Positions 11,281 through 25,000 of a DNA stretch of 64,000 nt are shown here, in pieces (position 1 is the first letter of the stretch; every line of letters starts with the position of its first letter). The notes below the pieces were generated by a model, which saw nothing but the letters and a program-made list of their open reading frames with translations, did no database searches and was not told where the DNA came from. The position numbers were made by a program, and so were the translations under genes. Source of the stretch: Loxodes magnus (taxonomy: Eukaryota > Ciliophora > Karyorelictea > Loxodida > Loxodidae); NCBI GenBank assembly GCA_946699065.1, contig CAMPDV010001947.1, forward strand, positions 23,421 through 87,420. Reading direction: 5' to 3'.

Positions 11281-14200
11281 ATGATGAGAGCTTCTCTCTA
11301 AAATTATGTGTTGCTTTTATTTATTTTTACTTAGAAGGATATATTTGCTTCTGCTTAGTACTATGCGCAATTAACTGATTTATTTATTACGTAAGATTTA
11401 GACCAGAACTTTTTAAAAGAAACCTCGTTTTCAAGTGATTTAGGGTATATTACTTACCACAGCTATAAGTTTTTTTCTCTAACGTTTTGGATATAGAATA
11501 GATGTATAGATTTAGAACAGAGAGATCTCATCTCTTTTAGTGACTAAGATATGCAACAGATATCCATTAATCTCAATTAAAATCAAAACTAGCAGCACTA
11601 TCTAAAATTTTGTTATAAGGATTAAAATGAAAACCTTTAAGAGTGCACCGAGTTCAGCTTAGATGAAACTTGTAGCTCGTGAATTTTTGTTAGTTTAAAG
11701 TATAAATAAATAGAGAATCAAAAAGGTAGTGTGGTTCTTTGCCTTACTTAGATATAAAACGGATTAAATTAAAACTGTGAAACTAAGAATTTAAACATAT
11801 ATATATTCTAATAATTTGGAGATGATTCGGTGATACACATAGGAAGTCTAAACAACAACGGCGTGGAAGGGAAAATTTTATAAATTTTATTTTGATATTA
11901 TGACTCAGAAAAAATATCAGAACATTTTTAAGAAGCTATTTCAAAAATGATGCAATTAATACTGCGGAGGGTATTGCAAAGGACCTGAAATTTCTGATTC
12001 TTCAGATTTTTAGTTTTATAGCTTATATTCAGAAAGCATTCCTTATAAATAAGATCCAGATAATCAAAACTTATGAGTTTTATTAACTTACGAAGACTAC
12101 ATTTATATGCTAAAATACTCTCCTAACTATTTAAGCTTCTCAGCTTGAATTTAGAGCAGCTGTAATTCAGGAAGCAATCAACGGAATATTTGGTCACTAA
12201 GTTATAGATATTAAGTGAATTTTTAGCCATATGAAGTCAAGATACAGTGTATTCTTTTCAAATGAAAGGTTATAATTATTAAGATAGTTCTGAGGTTATT
12301 TTTTATGAGTAAAGGGAAATAAATTGCAAAGCTTGGACTTTTATAGGAAATTCTTTCGATAAGACTAATCAAATTATAGACATGTATGTCTATATTCCTA
12401 GTGCTGGAGATAATTTGATGCATAAGATCAGTATTAACACTCTAATTGATTGAACGGAAGACCAATAAATATCCCTATCAGACGGAAATTATTTTAGTGG
12501 GTATGTTCTTTAATCTAGAATTTATCTATTTAATTCTTATCTCAATCTAGATTAATTTTTTTAAATAGCTAAGTTTAAAACTCCTTGTCATCGAGGATCA
12601 TATTGTACTGAATGTTCCTCTCCTGAAGTTAGAAGCTGCTTTCTCTATGACTTTATTGAATTTTCTGATTCATCCTTAAAACTAAAATGTCATGGATTTA
12701 TTTAAAATTAAAATTTTTCATAATACAAATATGATCCAAAGCAAAATTCAAACAGAAGATGAGCTGTTAGCTTTTTAATTAAAATAGTGGGATTGACAAT
12801 GTAATCAGATTCTTTTTTATGATTGCAGAAGTATTTAAAGATAGAAGAGCTAAAAACTAAAATAGAAATTTGCTTTACAACAATTTCTTTCAAATATAAA
12901 TTATTTATGATTCTTTCTTAAAGCAATAATCGATAGAAATTACTAGCCCTTCAAACTTTATTAATCTCATTTAATAAACTGATAATAATAATTGATTCTT
13001 TTTATCCTTCTCGTCCAGTTTTGATGGTAAAGCAATGATTTGCTTAACTAACTAGGTTGATCCTTAAGTTTTAGTGCTAGAATATTTAATGAATTTGAAT
13101 TACTTTTTAAAGTAATTACTAAATACTGTGATGGAATATTCTTTTTTATAATCCTTTATTCATGGGAGAAATCTTTCAACCACGATTTTATACTAAAAAT
13201 CAAAAGCTTACAGAGCAAGATTGACTTTAAATAGTCAAAAAAGATAATCCATGCGTATTTGCAGGAGAATCTAATTGCACCTCTCCTAATATATATGACA
13301 GCTAAAAGTAACCTTACATAAGTGCTACCTAAGATGAGTAAATAATAGAAAGCAGCGATTAATAGGATGCTTTATAGATTATGTTTCAAGAAATGGCTTA
13401 TGATCATTAATTATATTCTACCTATAGCTACAGTATTTCTTTCTGATTCTTAAATAAAGATTTAAATTACAGACTAATGAGATAAAGCAGATATTTGTAA
13501 GTTTAAAATTGAAGAATCATTTGCCAAATAGTACAGCCATTGTAGAAGTCAATTACTATATAAATAAAAGGCTTAGATTTATAAAAATCAACAATATAAA
13601 TGATATTAGCCTCTTCCTCGCCTAAAAAAGAATATTCCTATATAGTTCCAAATATGAAATGGATCTTTTATTCTTTTGAAATCAGCTCGATAGTTTAAAT
13701 ATGCTTATCTGAGTTTACATAAAACTTATAAGTGAACTGCGATTCTTATCTAGGTACATTTTTATAGTTCAGTAAAGATAGTTGAATATTACTAGGAGCT
13801 AATCAAAAATAATATAACTTTATAGGAGAAATATATCAGTTTAAGTTTTATACTAATGAGACTTTTCTTCAATAATCGGATTTTCAAAATTTTTTTGATG
13901 GTAATGAATGCTGGAAAAACTGCAAGTTAAGCACTTGTAATGGCCCTCATATAAGCCACTGCATTTTAATCTGTTATTAAAGTTGAGCTACTTGTTTCGG
14001 AATGAATCAAAACTAATGTTCAAGCTGTTATAATGGATATTATTTATAGCCATCTTCATCTACTTGCTAGCCTTGCTAAAGCTAAATTTAGAATGGCAAA
14101 GAATGCAGTGAAAACAATGGAAAGATAACTTGTGAGATATGTGATTAAAGTTCCATTCTGGATAAAAAAGCAGGTTTATGCAGGTTATGTAACAATTATA

Positions 14201-17200
14201 TAATCCAATGTTCTTAATACATTTAGAATGCTAACTAAGAAATAATTTGCACTTAATGTGCTAATAGTTTTTATATATAAAATAACGAATGCTTATGCAA
14301 GGTATAATATTGTGATTAGTGTGATAGTTCTGATAGTTCTGATAGTTCTGATAGTTCTGATAGTTCTGATAGTAAGTGCGTGAGATGTTAAGATGAATAT
14401 TACTGGAATTTGAAGAAAAAGATTTGCGAATCTTGCTAGTTAGTAAATAAAAATTGTGTCAAGTGCCTTGATTAGTCCAAATGTCTTTATTGCAGAAATT
14501 CTTTAAAAATATCAGATAATCAGTGTGTAGTAAAATGTCCAGATAATTAATAAGATTTTGACGGAGATTCCATGTGCAAATCTTGCTAGAGTTAGATTCA
14601 TTCATGTCTAGAATGCGATAAAAAAGGAGAAAAATACTTCAAGTGCTAAAAATAACTGATACTATAAAATGGTAAATGTGTTCAGTGTAGTTAAATATTT
14701 CCTAACTGTCTTGAATGTGAGTCTGAAAGCTGTATTAAATGTGAAACTCCTCTAATTCTATTTAGAAATTAATGCCTAGAAAAATGTCTTAAAATTACAT
14801 TCTTAGTTAAAGATAAATGTGTAGAATGCAGATAGAATATCATAAATTGTGAAGAATGTAGCGATCAAGGAACAGAATGCAAATTATGTGAAAATAAGTT
14901 CTACTTAGAGAATAATAAAAGCGTAGTTTGTTCTTCCCTTTTTTCTTAATTGTGAAGAGTGTTCTAATAATGTTTGCACCAAATGTAAGAAACCCTATAA
15001 ACTATTAGAATCAGCTAGTAAATGCTTTCTTAAATGACCAGTAGCTTATCAAGATTATGCTGGAGAAGGATATTGTAAACTACGCAACTAAATTATCCCA
15101 TTTTGTTAAAAATGTTATAAAGAAGACTTTAAATGCAAAAAGTGTTCTAATGATTATGTGTATTTTCCTTAATTCAAATCATGCATATAAAATCTAAGTA
15201 CGATAGAAGAAAGCGAAGAGAGCTCTTAAGTAGTACCTCCAAAATCTATTAAAGACTTGAATTTAACAAATTATGAAGTACAATTAGCCTATTTTATTTA
15301 AAACTCTCATTCGGCTATTATTCCCATAACTATTTCAGCTGGAATGATTACTTTAATTGCAAGTTCTGGCTCATCCTCTACCTGTTGATAACTCTGGATT
15401 GGTTATTATCTAGACGAAATGATTGTCTGCACAGGCATGGTTTCAATTATGATGCCGAAAATATTCCAAGCCTTATATCTAGTTAATTAAGATTTTCAGT
15501 AATTGACCCTCGATGCTATTAGTCTAGATCTAAACTCTAACTAAAAGTCATAAAGAAACATTTGATACAACTTACGATTCTAAAGAAAAATTAAATCCGC
15601 AACATTCTTATCAAATGGGCTGATAGAAATTCTTAACTTCCTGATTTGTAGTTTCTTATTTTTATTTATTTAATTAGCTAAAGATTGGAAATTTCGATTC
15701 AAGTAATATATGCAATAAGTCTACATAAATTATAAATACTCCACCTTCATTATACTTATCTTAAATATGTCTTTAGGAACTATGACTTATGCATTAATTT
15801 AAATTAGATTCACCCGTGCTGATGATTCCTGGGTTGGTTTTAATAGTGTATTTTCGTATATTATTCTAGTAAGTTTGCTAATTTAGTTACTGATGCTAGC
15901 TTTCTAATGTCTAATTTATTTAAGCTTAGAAAGTTCTAGTAGTCTTTATCATTAACCAAGTCTTGGTTGATCTCGAATGTAATAAATTTTTCCATGCATA
16001 AATCAAGCAAAATTATAGAAGCCTGCTAAGTGAGCTAAAGGAGTCAGATAATTAGTACTGCATATAGTTTTATAGTGTCTTCTTATTTAGGAGAATATTA
16101 CAGTCCTTCGTCATTATTTTTGGACAAGAGCAACCAGAACTTTAAATATCTCTTAGTTGCATAATTTCATTCAGCCATATCTTGTATTTATGCAAATTTA
16201 GACCATTTAAGGATAGGCTTGAATTAACAGTCCTAATAATAAATGAAATTTTAATTTTCTTCTTATTCTTGCAGTATTCTATCTACATCAATCAAGATCT
16301 AGATAAATGTGAGGACTTTGCTTTTATCGTAGTTTTATTTACTTTCCTTATTGTAATTGGAAACTATCTACTTGCCTTATCTATTATTCTCTATAACTTT
16401 TATATTTATCTCAAGCTAAGAAAAATAAAAGTTAGAGGAGAAAAAAGAGAAGAATTTTAAGAATGTAAGTAAGATGAGAAAGATATGAAAAGGTTAGAGC
16501 AAATATCCTAAAATTAATTGAACTAAACAGCCTTAGATATCATTAATAGCGAGACTTTTAGAGCTTAAATAGGTGATAATAATTTAGAAGACTCAAATAA
16601 TAAAGAAGAGATACTTTTCTAATCTAAAGAAAAGATTATCTAAGAAAAACAATAAGAAAATTAAAAAGCTGAAGTAGAAGATATTGTCAAGTAGCAGAAT
16701 GAGAAATTTCCAGTATTAAAACTTAAGAAATTTATGTAGTTGTAAGATACAAAAAATATTATAGAAATAAAGCTTATAATAAATAAGATTTAAACTGAAA
16801 AATTAGCAGTATTAAATAGTATGGAATTTCTTTAGATAGAAAGCGATAATTTTATTTCGTTCGAAAGCTAAAAGTTTAGTTAGTTAGAGAACTTGAGTAG
16901 TCTCTAGTTAGAAAATTAAATAGCACCTTAGATTTAAAATGATATAAATGTAGAATCTTAAGTCGAAAAATTAAGCGAAACTGGAAGTATGGAATTTTTG
17001 TAGATAGAAAGTGATAAATTTGTTTAAATTAAAAATAAGAAATAAACTAATAAGGAGAGAGGAATATCCTTCAGTTGGAAAAAGATAATAATCCTCTATT
17101 TCAATTAAATTACAGTTTTGAAGCTTAAAGTGAGAAACCAGCATAGATAGAAGATATTGATATCACCAGTAAGAAAATTAGAAACTTTTCTAGAAAAGCA

Positions 17201-17567
17201 AATAAATTGCCTAAGAGTAAAATTATATATTTGATAATAAGGACTATTTAAGATTGGAAAGTGTAAGCTTTTACAAGGAAGAGAAAGATAAAAATACCTA
17301 GTCAGGAAATGATAAAATTGAAGAACAGAAAAATGAGAAATGAATTAAGTTAGAAAATGAATAAAAATCATCACTATAAAGCGATAAATTTTCATAATAG
17401 AAAATTGGGATATTGTCAAGTTAGAGAGAGGAAATCTTAAACCATTTAGAAATGAGAAAGAAAGTTAGATAAACAGTGAAGATAACTCTTAGTAAGAAGA
17501 ACCAAATAACCAATAGTAGTAAATGGATAAAAGTACCTAACCGAATTGTGAAATTAGTTTCAATTGA
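11281..17567 (+). CDS. Large ConA/LamG-like and cysteine-rich multi-span membrane protein, frame-broken
   Basis: ATG 11281 begins a signal peptide (MMRASLQNYVLLLFIFTQ, cleavage near FASA). Next come ConA/LamG-like beta-rich segments (YHSYKFFSLTFWIQNRCIDL; about 12000-12600 KAWTFIGNSFDKTNQIIDMY and INTLIDWTEDQQ). A cysteine-rich region at about 13900-15200 carries repeated CxxC units of the furin-like/growth-factor-receptor type, including a DSS repeat. Membrane segments follow at about 15280-16430 (YSIYINQ, FAFIVVLFTFLIVIGNYLLA), then a Gln-rich cytoplasmic tail ending at UGA 17565-17567. Trp is encoded by both UGG and UGA. There are frame breaks near 12255 (one T missing), 14945 (one T extra), 16170 and in the tail, several of them in homopolymers. 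This architecture is common in ciliates as a surface receptor-like protein; the ligand is unknown. Confidence 0.72.
14323..14373 (+). repeat. In-frame 9-bp tandem repeat encoding Asp-Ser-Ser
   Basis: Five full copies of GATAGTTCT and a partial sixth, inside the cysteine-rich region of the membrane protein. It adds DSS units between CxxC blocks without breaking frame. Confidence 0.9.
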
Positions 17568-18159
17568 CCTGAGAGAAAATTTCCTAAACAAAAATAAAAT
17601 TAATTATATTTTAACTTTTTGATTATTTATCTCTAATATGCATACATTTATAGGCAGCATTTTTTAGAAGATTATATTTACCCTAAATTTCATAGCAAAA
17701 TCTTAAGTGTCTTATTTTTGATCTAATAATTCACTTCAAATAAAATTAATATAATCAAACTTATTTTCAAATTTAAAATGAAAGAACTTATTATAGGATC
17801 TTAAAATATAATAATTTTATATTTTTAGGAAAGAATCTTTAAGGAAATAAGCAAAGCAAAATAAGGACTAAATAAAAATCTTAAATCATTTGCTAAACTT
17901 ATTCACCCAAGTTTGCTTATAAAATGGACGATCTTATATCCATAATATTTCTAATGCATTTAAATTAAAATATCCATTAGTTTCTGTCTAGACTTTAAAA
18001 TAAAGATTTAGTTATTTTATTAATATAAGCTTCATATAATTATTAATTTACTCTAATTTAAGTCTATTATTATTAATATTTACATTTGACTCTTTACAAG
18101 TATCTAGTGATTTAAAAAGCTTTTTAAAATTAAATTACCATTCTAATAATTTCTACATT
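17568..18159. other. AT-rich intergenic stretch
   Basis: No coding-like frame or repeat recognised between the cysteine-rich gene and the next candidate. Confidence 0.4.
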
Positions 18160-20400
18160 ATGAATCTAAACTTAATTAAAAACTAAAATTGTTAATAAAT
18201 AAATCTTCTATAGCTGTATCTATAATCTCTATAATGGCTTTGGTAGTAGTCTAGCTATTTAAATAGATATTAGATTAATCCTATAATTCTAAGTAACTAC
18301 CCATTCTGATTATAATAAAAAATATCTAAACTACTTCTTTATAAAACTATAATGTTTCATAAGATAATGATTGTGATTTTAAAATAGATTTTATAAGTAA
18401 AAGTTCTATAGAAGAAACTTATATCACTGATAAAAATAAATTTATTTAGTCTTTTCTCTTTTATAGAGTTTAAGCATCTAATTAGATCCTTAAAAATATT
18501 TATGTTCTCATTCTTTTAAAATTTAAAACTAAAATTTATTGAGAGAATCAAGACTCTAGCACTTGTTTACAGTGCTACTTGGTTTTGTTGTTTCGACTAG
18601 TCATAATGTTATATATGGTTATGTAACTCAAACATATCTTCAGTAATTTAAAGTATTAGCAATACCAAAACTAAAATTAGTTTACTATATTCTTAGTAAT
18701 TTAGCGAATAAAATAAGATTATTTATAAATGATTAGCTTCAAGCTGCATATGCATTTTACTACTATAATTAATATTAAAGTGAATTATATGAATGAATGT
18801 CTAAGTATAGATATAAAAGCTATAATAATAGCTATTTTTAATAATAAATCTAAGCTAATTGATTAAATCAAATGCTATATTATTTCTTCTATTAATTACA
18901 TGTTTTCAATATTTTAGTAGAATAAAGAAAACAAAATAGATATACTTTGCTAGTCTACTTAGCATCATTCATTTAATATAAAATAAAGTAAAGTACCAAT
19001 TATAGTTAATTAAGGATATTAAATAATGTATGGATTAAATGCATAACTTTTATAAATATAGCTAATTTAAAGAAATTTTAAGAGAAATTATTAACCACTA
19101 GGTATCTTAATAAATACTTTAACAAATATAAAATTTATTTCAAAAGTACAAAATTAATCAAATGCTTGATGAGAAAGCATCAATTTAAATATATTTTGAA
19201 CTGCTACTAAATTAAAATAGGCAAGTCTTATCTTTATTTTATAACCTTACATTAACTAATGTGGCTTTAAAATGCCTTAGTTAAATTTTTTCAGCTTTAA
19301 CTAAATTTATTATTATTCCACTATTTTATCCAATTTTAATTAAGTTGTTTATTGAACTTCTTGCTCAATAATATAAATAAATAAAGCTTGCTAATTACTT
19401 TGAAAGGTCTATTAAAAGAAAGGACTCAAACAAGCGTAATAAAATTAATGTTAGTAGATGTTTATAAAATTAATTTTAAGTTTCTACCTTAACTATCATT
19501 AAGGCTATAAAGTATATGATAGATACTTAAAGAAAGATTTCTTACTCTGATATCATCTTCTAAACCTAGCAATTGCATATTAAAATTATATTATCTATTT
19601 TATTTACGAAATTTTAGTTTTTCTTATTCCTTTTTATCCTTTATTAAAAGATTAAGAATGCGAAAACTAAATAAAACTTCATGTTGCTACAAAGATATCA
19701 GAACAACAAGATTGAAATTTTGAAATTTTGAGGAAATAATTTTAGAAAATTTTAAAATGAAGCACATCTACTCAGAATATAGATAAATTAACTTAAATGC
19801 TATAAAAAATTTATTTAGTAGATACTTCTAAATTTTTTTACAAAAGGATATTAAATTTCTACTCTCTCCTAAAGTAATGCAGAATAAAAAAAGATTAGAA
19901 AAGCAATTGGAAAGAAGCATAATTAAACTAAGAAATACCTAATTAAATATAGCAAGATAATTATCTTTAAAAGATAATATTGATAATTAAATAAAGAAAT
20001 ACAGTTTCTAAAGTAGCCAAATTCATTTATTATTAAGATAAAAAAAGTGCTAAGAATTGATCTCTTTACGGATATAGAAGCCAGATTCCTCATTTTACTC
20101 AACGAATAAATTGAGATTCATGTGATGGAAATTGTGCTTAAATCAAAATAGACAGAAACCTAGCTGAAGAATATTATACAGTTATTTTATTTATTATTTT
20201 ATACTATAGGAATTCTTATGTTAAGCACCTAGCTTGTTACATATTAAATTAACAGAGGCCAGAAAGTTCTCTGTAATTATGATCCAGGATATAAAGGAGG
20301 GTCAATATTTTACAGTAAGCTTACTCTAATATGAATTCAATTTAAGCTAAAAATTTGGTATTAAACAGTTTACTCTATAACATAAATTTGATATATTTTC
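18160..20400 (+). pseudogene. Broken sensor-like membrane protein gene
   Basis: ATG 18160 gives MNLNLIKNQN; after a one-base shift near 18200 there is a membrane helix (SSIAVSIISIMALVVVQLF), then an extracellular-looking stretch (LQNYVSQ-type, DNDCDFKIDFISKSSIEETY). A further shift near 18550 leads to LLGFVVSTSHNVIYGYVTQT and LQAAYAFYYYNQYQSELYEW. At about 19280-19400 a second hydrophobic segment (KFIIIPLFYPILIKLFIELL) is followed by a polar linker, and PAS/kinase-like text is suggested by ARKFSVIMIQDIKEGQYF near 20265. Helix, ectodomain, helix, linker is the layout of Cache-type sensors, but no catalytic motif is seen. Several frame changes argue for decay or poor consensus. Confidence 0.35.
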
Positions 20401-20419
20401 TATTAAAGAAACACGAAAA

Positions 20420-21242
20420 TCTTAAATCTTCATTCCAAAATAAATTTGTGGATATAGAACTTACTATAAAATTAAAATGAAAGTACAATAGTTGGTGAAG
20501 TGTACTTCTATGCAAAAGGCGAAGTAACCTTTGAATTAATTTAACTAGCACTAGATGCCAACAAGGGGAAGAAAGGACAAATCCAGAAAAGACAAGCCTA
20601 ACTTACCTAAAATTCTCGCTAGAAGTATGAACGTTTACCGATGAATTGCTAATATCTTAACTACTAATTCTTATTTGAATCTTATTCAAGAAGACAGGAA
20701 TATTTGATTCAAAATTTAAGAATAGTTTTAATGAGCAGCTTCTTCATTAAAAGAAACTTTATGAACTATTGGACAGCTAGAAATTTGCAATAAATATAAT
20801 CTCCATAAGATTTATCATAGTCGAATAAGTTAGATGGATCGGAACAATATTAATTGGTTACTTCAGGAACATGCATGAAGCGTGCTAAAATTTACTATGG
20901 ACTAACATAATAATTTATATTAGAAGATACTTAGTTAACACTTAAAGTATATTGAGTTTTATAATTTATTAAAGTAGCAAAAGCATGTGCAATGGAACTC
21001 TAATTTGAATAATATCAACACTCAGATATCATAGGATTTTCTCCATTGTTTTTATCATACTCTGCCATTCCATATATATTCTGACATTACAGTCAATCGC
21101 ATCATCCATTATTACCACAACATTCACTTCCAAAACAATGCTTCTTATTGTTATTGCATTGACTTATAGTGAAACCATCTTCTCTAAATATTCCAAAGCA
21201 CATTACTAAACACATTGCAACTACTTATGTTGACCAAATCAT
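20420..21242 (-). CDS. Secreted cysteine-rich protein, unknown family
   Basis: The minus-strand ATG at 21240-21242 begins MIWSTQVVAMCLVMCFGIF, a good signal peptide. The mature part is unusually Cys/Gly/Trp-rich: CNNNKKHCFGSECCGNNGWC, then CQNIYGMAEYDKNNGENPMI, SIAHAFATLINYKTQYTLSV and YVSPQQILARFMHVPEVTNQ. UGA gives two Trp next to Cys. SSIAHAFATLI followed by SPQQIL faintly recalls the active-site helix of papain-like peptidases (CxSCWAFA with LSxQQL), but the catalytic Cys is not there, so this is not assigned. After about 20745 the frame changes at least once; a beta-rich stretch (KVTSPFAQKYTSPTIVLSF) continues to about 20440. It lies head-to-tail with the next minus-strand gene and may share its secreted context. 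Confidence 0.45.
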
Positions 21243-21366
21243 TTATAACTTTCTATAAATTATTACTTTAAATATACTTTTTTGGTATCTTTTTAGATAC
21301 TTTTTATAGATATTTATGATATTAAACAAAAATATATTAGCAAAAAAATTAATTAAAAGAATCCAT

Positions 21367-22075
21367 TCAACTCCAGCTGTGCCATAAAAAACCATCATAA
21401 ACATCTACAGTCAAGTAATACCATGCCTATATATAATCTGTATACTCCAGTTTTAACCAGAAAAAACCTCCTTAATAAAAATCTTTCTTTGTTTAAGTGA
21501 AGTAGATAGGATTCATTGTTCCTATAGGATTCGTACGTTTATCCAAATATCCAAACTAATCTGTATAAGGAGCACGATTCCAATTACCTGGATCTTAGCA
21601 ATGTAGATAATTAATCGAATCCGTAGTATGATATCCTGTACAAACAACGAATCTTTCTACTGTTTACTATCATAACGTTCCTAAATCATTATTTGCATTA
21701 TTTTTATAAATGCATGTTGTAGATGAATTCCCTAAACTCCAATAATCAGGTGTATACCAAGAACCTTTATTGATGTTTATTTTTACTACAATTCCAGCTT
21801 ATAAAACTTTACTTTTCAGGTCTTCTACTTGATTACTATCACTAAAATCGAATTTATCGCTTTCTTAAGCCAAAGAAAATATATCTTTATTGTAATGAAT
21901 TTCAAAATCATCATTTATTCTTCACTTTCTAAGGTCTACATTATTTACTGCTGTTATTCCATCATTACACATTTCAGGTTCTTCATCTTCTCCAATATTC
22001 TCATCATTTCATTAAATACAATCATTGTCTACTAAATACTCATATCCTTCCTAAAAATGAGCATATTCTTTCAAG
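21367..22075 (-). CDS. Hypothetical Trp/Tyr-rich protein using mostly UGG for tryptophan
   Basis: The minus strand reads an acidic N-terminal part (NDENIGEDEEPEMCNDGI, FDFSDSNQVEDL), then a compact aromatic domain: NKGSWYTPDYWSLGNSSTTC, ERFVVCTGYHTTDSINYLHC, NWNRAPYTDQFGYLDKR, FYQGGFFWLKLEYTDYIQAW and VDVYDGFLWHSWS, ending at UGA 21367-21369. Seven Trp are UGG and only about three internal positions are UGA, opposite to the receptor at 39-43 kb. The start is not certain, because upstream the frame enters a poly-lysine, A-rich run with no obvious ATG. The four Cys suggest an extracellular domain. No family recognised. The UGA at the end is a good stop candidate because the frame then becomes AT filler. 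Confidence 0.48.
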
Positions 22076-22089
22076 AATTTTACGATCTT

Positions 22090-25000
22090 TGTATTTACTA
22101 TTTTTTTTAATTTTATCTTTCAAATTTTTTTTCATTGATTCTTTTATTTTCTTTATATTTTTTTTCTGTTTCTGTTTTTTTTTTTTATTTTTTATTTTTA
22201 TATATTTTTTTACTATTTTTTTTTATAAAGCATTTTATATCACATTTATTTATGAACATTTCATGTTTTTTTTCTTTTTTTTACATTTTTTTTAGTAATC
22301 TTCTTTAGTTTCTTTAATTGAATTTTTTACACATTTTTTTAAATATTTTTAAATATTTAAGTTAATTTTTTTTTCATTTATGAATTAATTTTATTTTTTT
22401 TATAAATCAAAGACTTCTGATTTATTTTTAATTTGTATATACTTTTAGAATTATATTAACTTTTTTATTTTGAGTAAAATAACATTTTTAGACATTTTAT
22501 TTATTTTCTGGCTTTATATGTTTTTGTATATATATATACTTTTTTTTAATCCCTTGAAAAGATAGTTATTTTGATATTTTATATTTTAGAGTTTTAATTA
22601 TAATTATTCTTGCTTTTTTTGATATTTTTTATTTCAATTATTTCTATTTTTTTAACAGGCTAAATTAATTTAATTTTTTTTGCTATTTTAAAAATAATCA
22701 AGATTTTTTTAATTTAAAACTTAGATGATATTTAAATAGATGAAACTAAAAAGATTTTTCTTATACTATTTTAATCTTTTTTCCTAAATATTTTTAATAA
22801 TTTTTTAATGCATGTTTTTTGTTAGAATTTACTTAATATAATAAATATTCATTTTAAGAACTATGAATTTACAAAATTGATCATAATATTTTGCGAAATT
22901 TAAGTTTTAAATTTTTAGAAATATAAATACTTTATAATATTATAATATAATAATCTAATAGATATAATAAAGTAAATTTTAAATAAATACATTATTTTGG
23001 TTATTGCTTTTATTTTTATTTAATTTACTGAATAACTATCCACGTGAAAAAGATAATGAATCCATTTTGATTTTAAATTGATTTCTAGAACTGTTTTAAA
23101 CTCAGTGAAAGAAAAAATTAATTGGTAATTTATTTTTTTAATTCTTTAAATTTTGTGTATTTAAAATAATTTTTATATTTTATTATTGTATAAAAATTAA
23201 AATTTTTAATATAATAAATTAATTAAAGTTTAAATTAAATTAAATTTTATCAGAATAATATTTTAAATTTGTACTTTTTTATCAATTTTATATTAATTAC
23301 GAAATTTTCATCTAATATTTTAATTTTTATATGCATCCCTTGGCTTTTTAATCGTTTATTTTTTAATAATTTATAGAAAAATTAATAGTCAAATTAACTA
23401 TAATATGTCTTATTGTCGTAATTTTTTAAATGATTTGCAAGCCATTCAGATTTTTACAACAATTTCAAACATTTTTCTATTATTTTCATTAATGCGACTT
23501 TTGAATCTTTTTAATGTTAAATTTATCTTGAATTAAATAAAAAACTTTGATTATCTTAATAAAATTTGTTTAAAAATATCAAAAAATGGATTATTTGATC
23601 AACTTAATTTTTAAAATCATTTATTTCTTTAAAATCTTCAGTTAAATTTTTATCTTATACATACACTCATGCATTATTTTTTATTTTCTATATAATTTTA
23701 GTGGAATTTTTTCACTACATAGTTAACTCCTAAAATTTTTTAGTTTATTTAACGAATTTAGCTTAATACCTTATCTTTTAATTAATTAATTCTTAAGAAA
23801 TAAATAAGGTTTGGTTTGACAGAATTTTTTGTTTTGGTAAAAGCAATACTGTTTTAATCTAACATAAGATAAATTTATAAATTATCTATCTTTTTTCATT
23901 ATTTATTTTACTAATCATTTTTTAATTATCTCTACAAAAATCATAGAAACAAGTAGATTTCAACTTAAATTTTATATTCTTTCATAATTTAACTTATTTT
24001 TTTAAATATAAAAGATTTAAAAAATTTACATTGATTTTATAATTATTTTATTTTTTATTATTTTATAAAATAAAAATTTAGAAAATCAGATTTCTTTTCA
24101 TTTACTTAAAATATCTAAAAAAATTATTAAATTAACTTTATTTTTAGTAAATTTTCGTGATAAAAATAAATGATTAAACTATCTTAATTTAAAAATGTAT
24201 TCTTATTTTCTAAATAAATTATTTTTTAATTTTTTCTATATTTTTATATTTTTTATTAAAATTTTAAAATATCATTAAATTTTACAATAGAAGTAAATGT
24301 TTGCTTTCTATGCGTTTAAAGATAAAATTCTCTAAATTAAATTTCTTTGTTATTTATAGAAATTTTTAATTATACAGTATGATATTCATAATTCGAAACA
24401 ATATCATTTTCAAATTTTATACTTATTTATTGCCTTATTTTCTTCAATATCTTATAATAAAGATTTATTTAAACTATCTTAAACTATTATATTTCTTTTT
24501 CCAAATATTTTTATTTAGCTTGATTTTTTTTAATTGTTATTTTATTTAAAAAAAATTCCATTTCAATAGGCTGTGATAATTTATATCTGATTTCGTGTAT
24601 ATAGATTTTAAAAATATCTTTTTAATAAATCTGATTCTTCAAACCAGGTGTATTTTATTTTTAATTTATGCATAAATATTCATAATATAAACTAAATATA
24701 AATTAAGAATTTTTAGTATGAGTGATAGTAATTAAAAGTTATACTAAATTACATAGTTTGTTTCTTGCCTTTTCTATTAATTTTTTTTCAAGTTTTAACT
24801 ATTAAAATCAATATTAATAAATCTTTAATCTTTTTTAATTTTAATCTTTTTTGTTCTTCAAAAAATTAAAAATCAAATTTACTTCTTTTTTTTATAAATT
24901 TTCTTTAAATTTTATAGATAACGTAATTAAAAAAATTGATATTATAAATTTATTTCCATAAAATTTCGTAGCCTTTTTATAATTTTTTATTTTTAAGAAT

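Noticed and set aside
15800..15840. RADD-like text as a possible reverse-transcriptase YxDD box
   Set aside because: It lies in the membrane part of the cysteine-rich gene with no RT palm context. No FADD/YADD box was found in the element regions.
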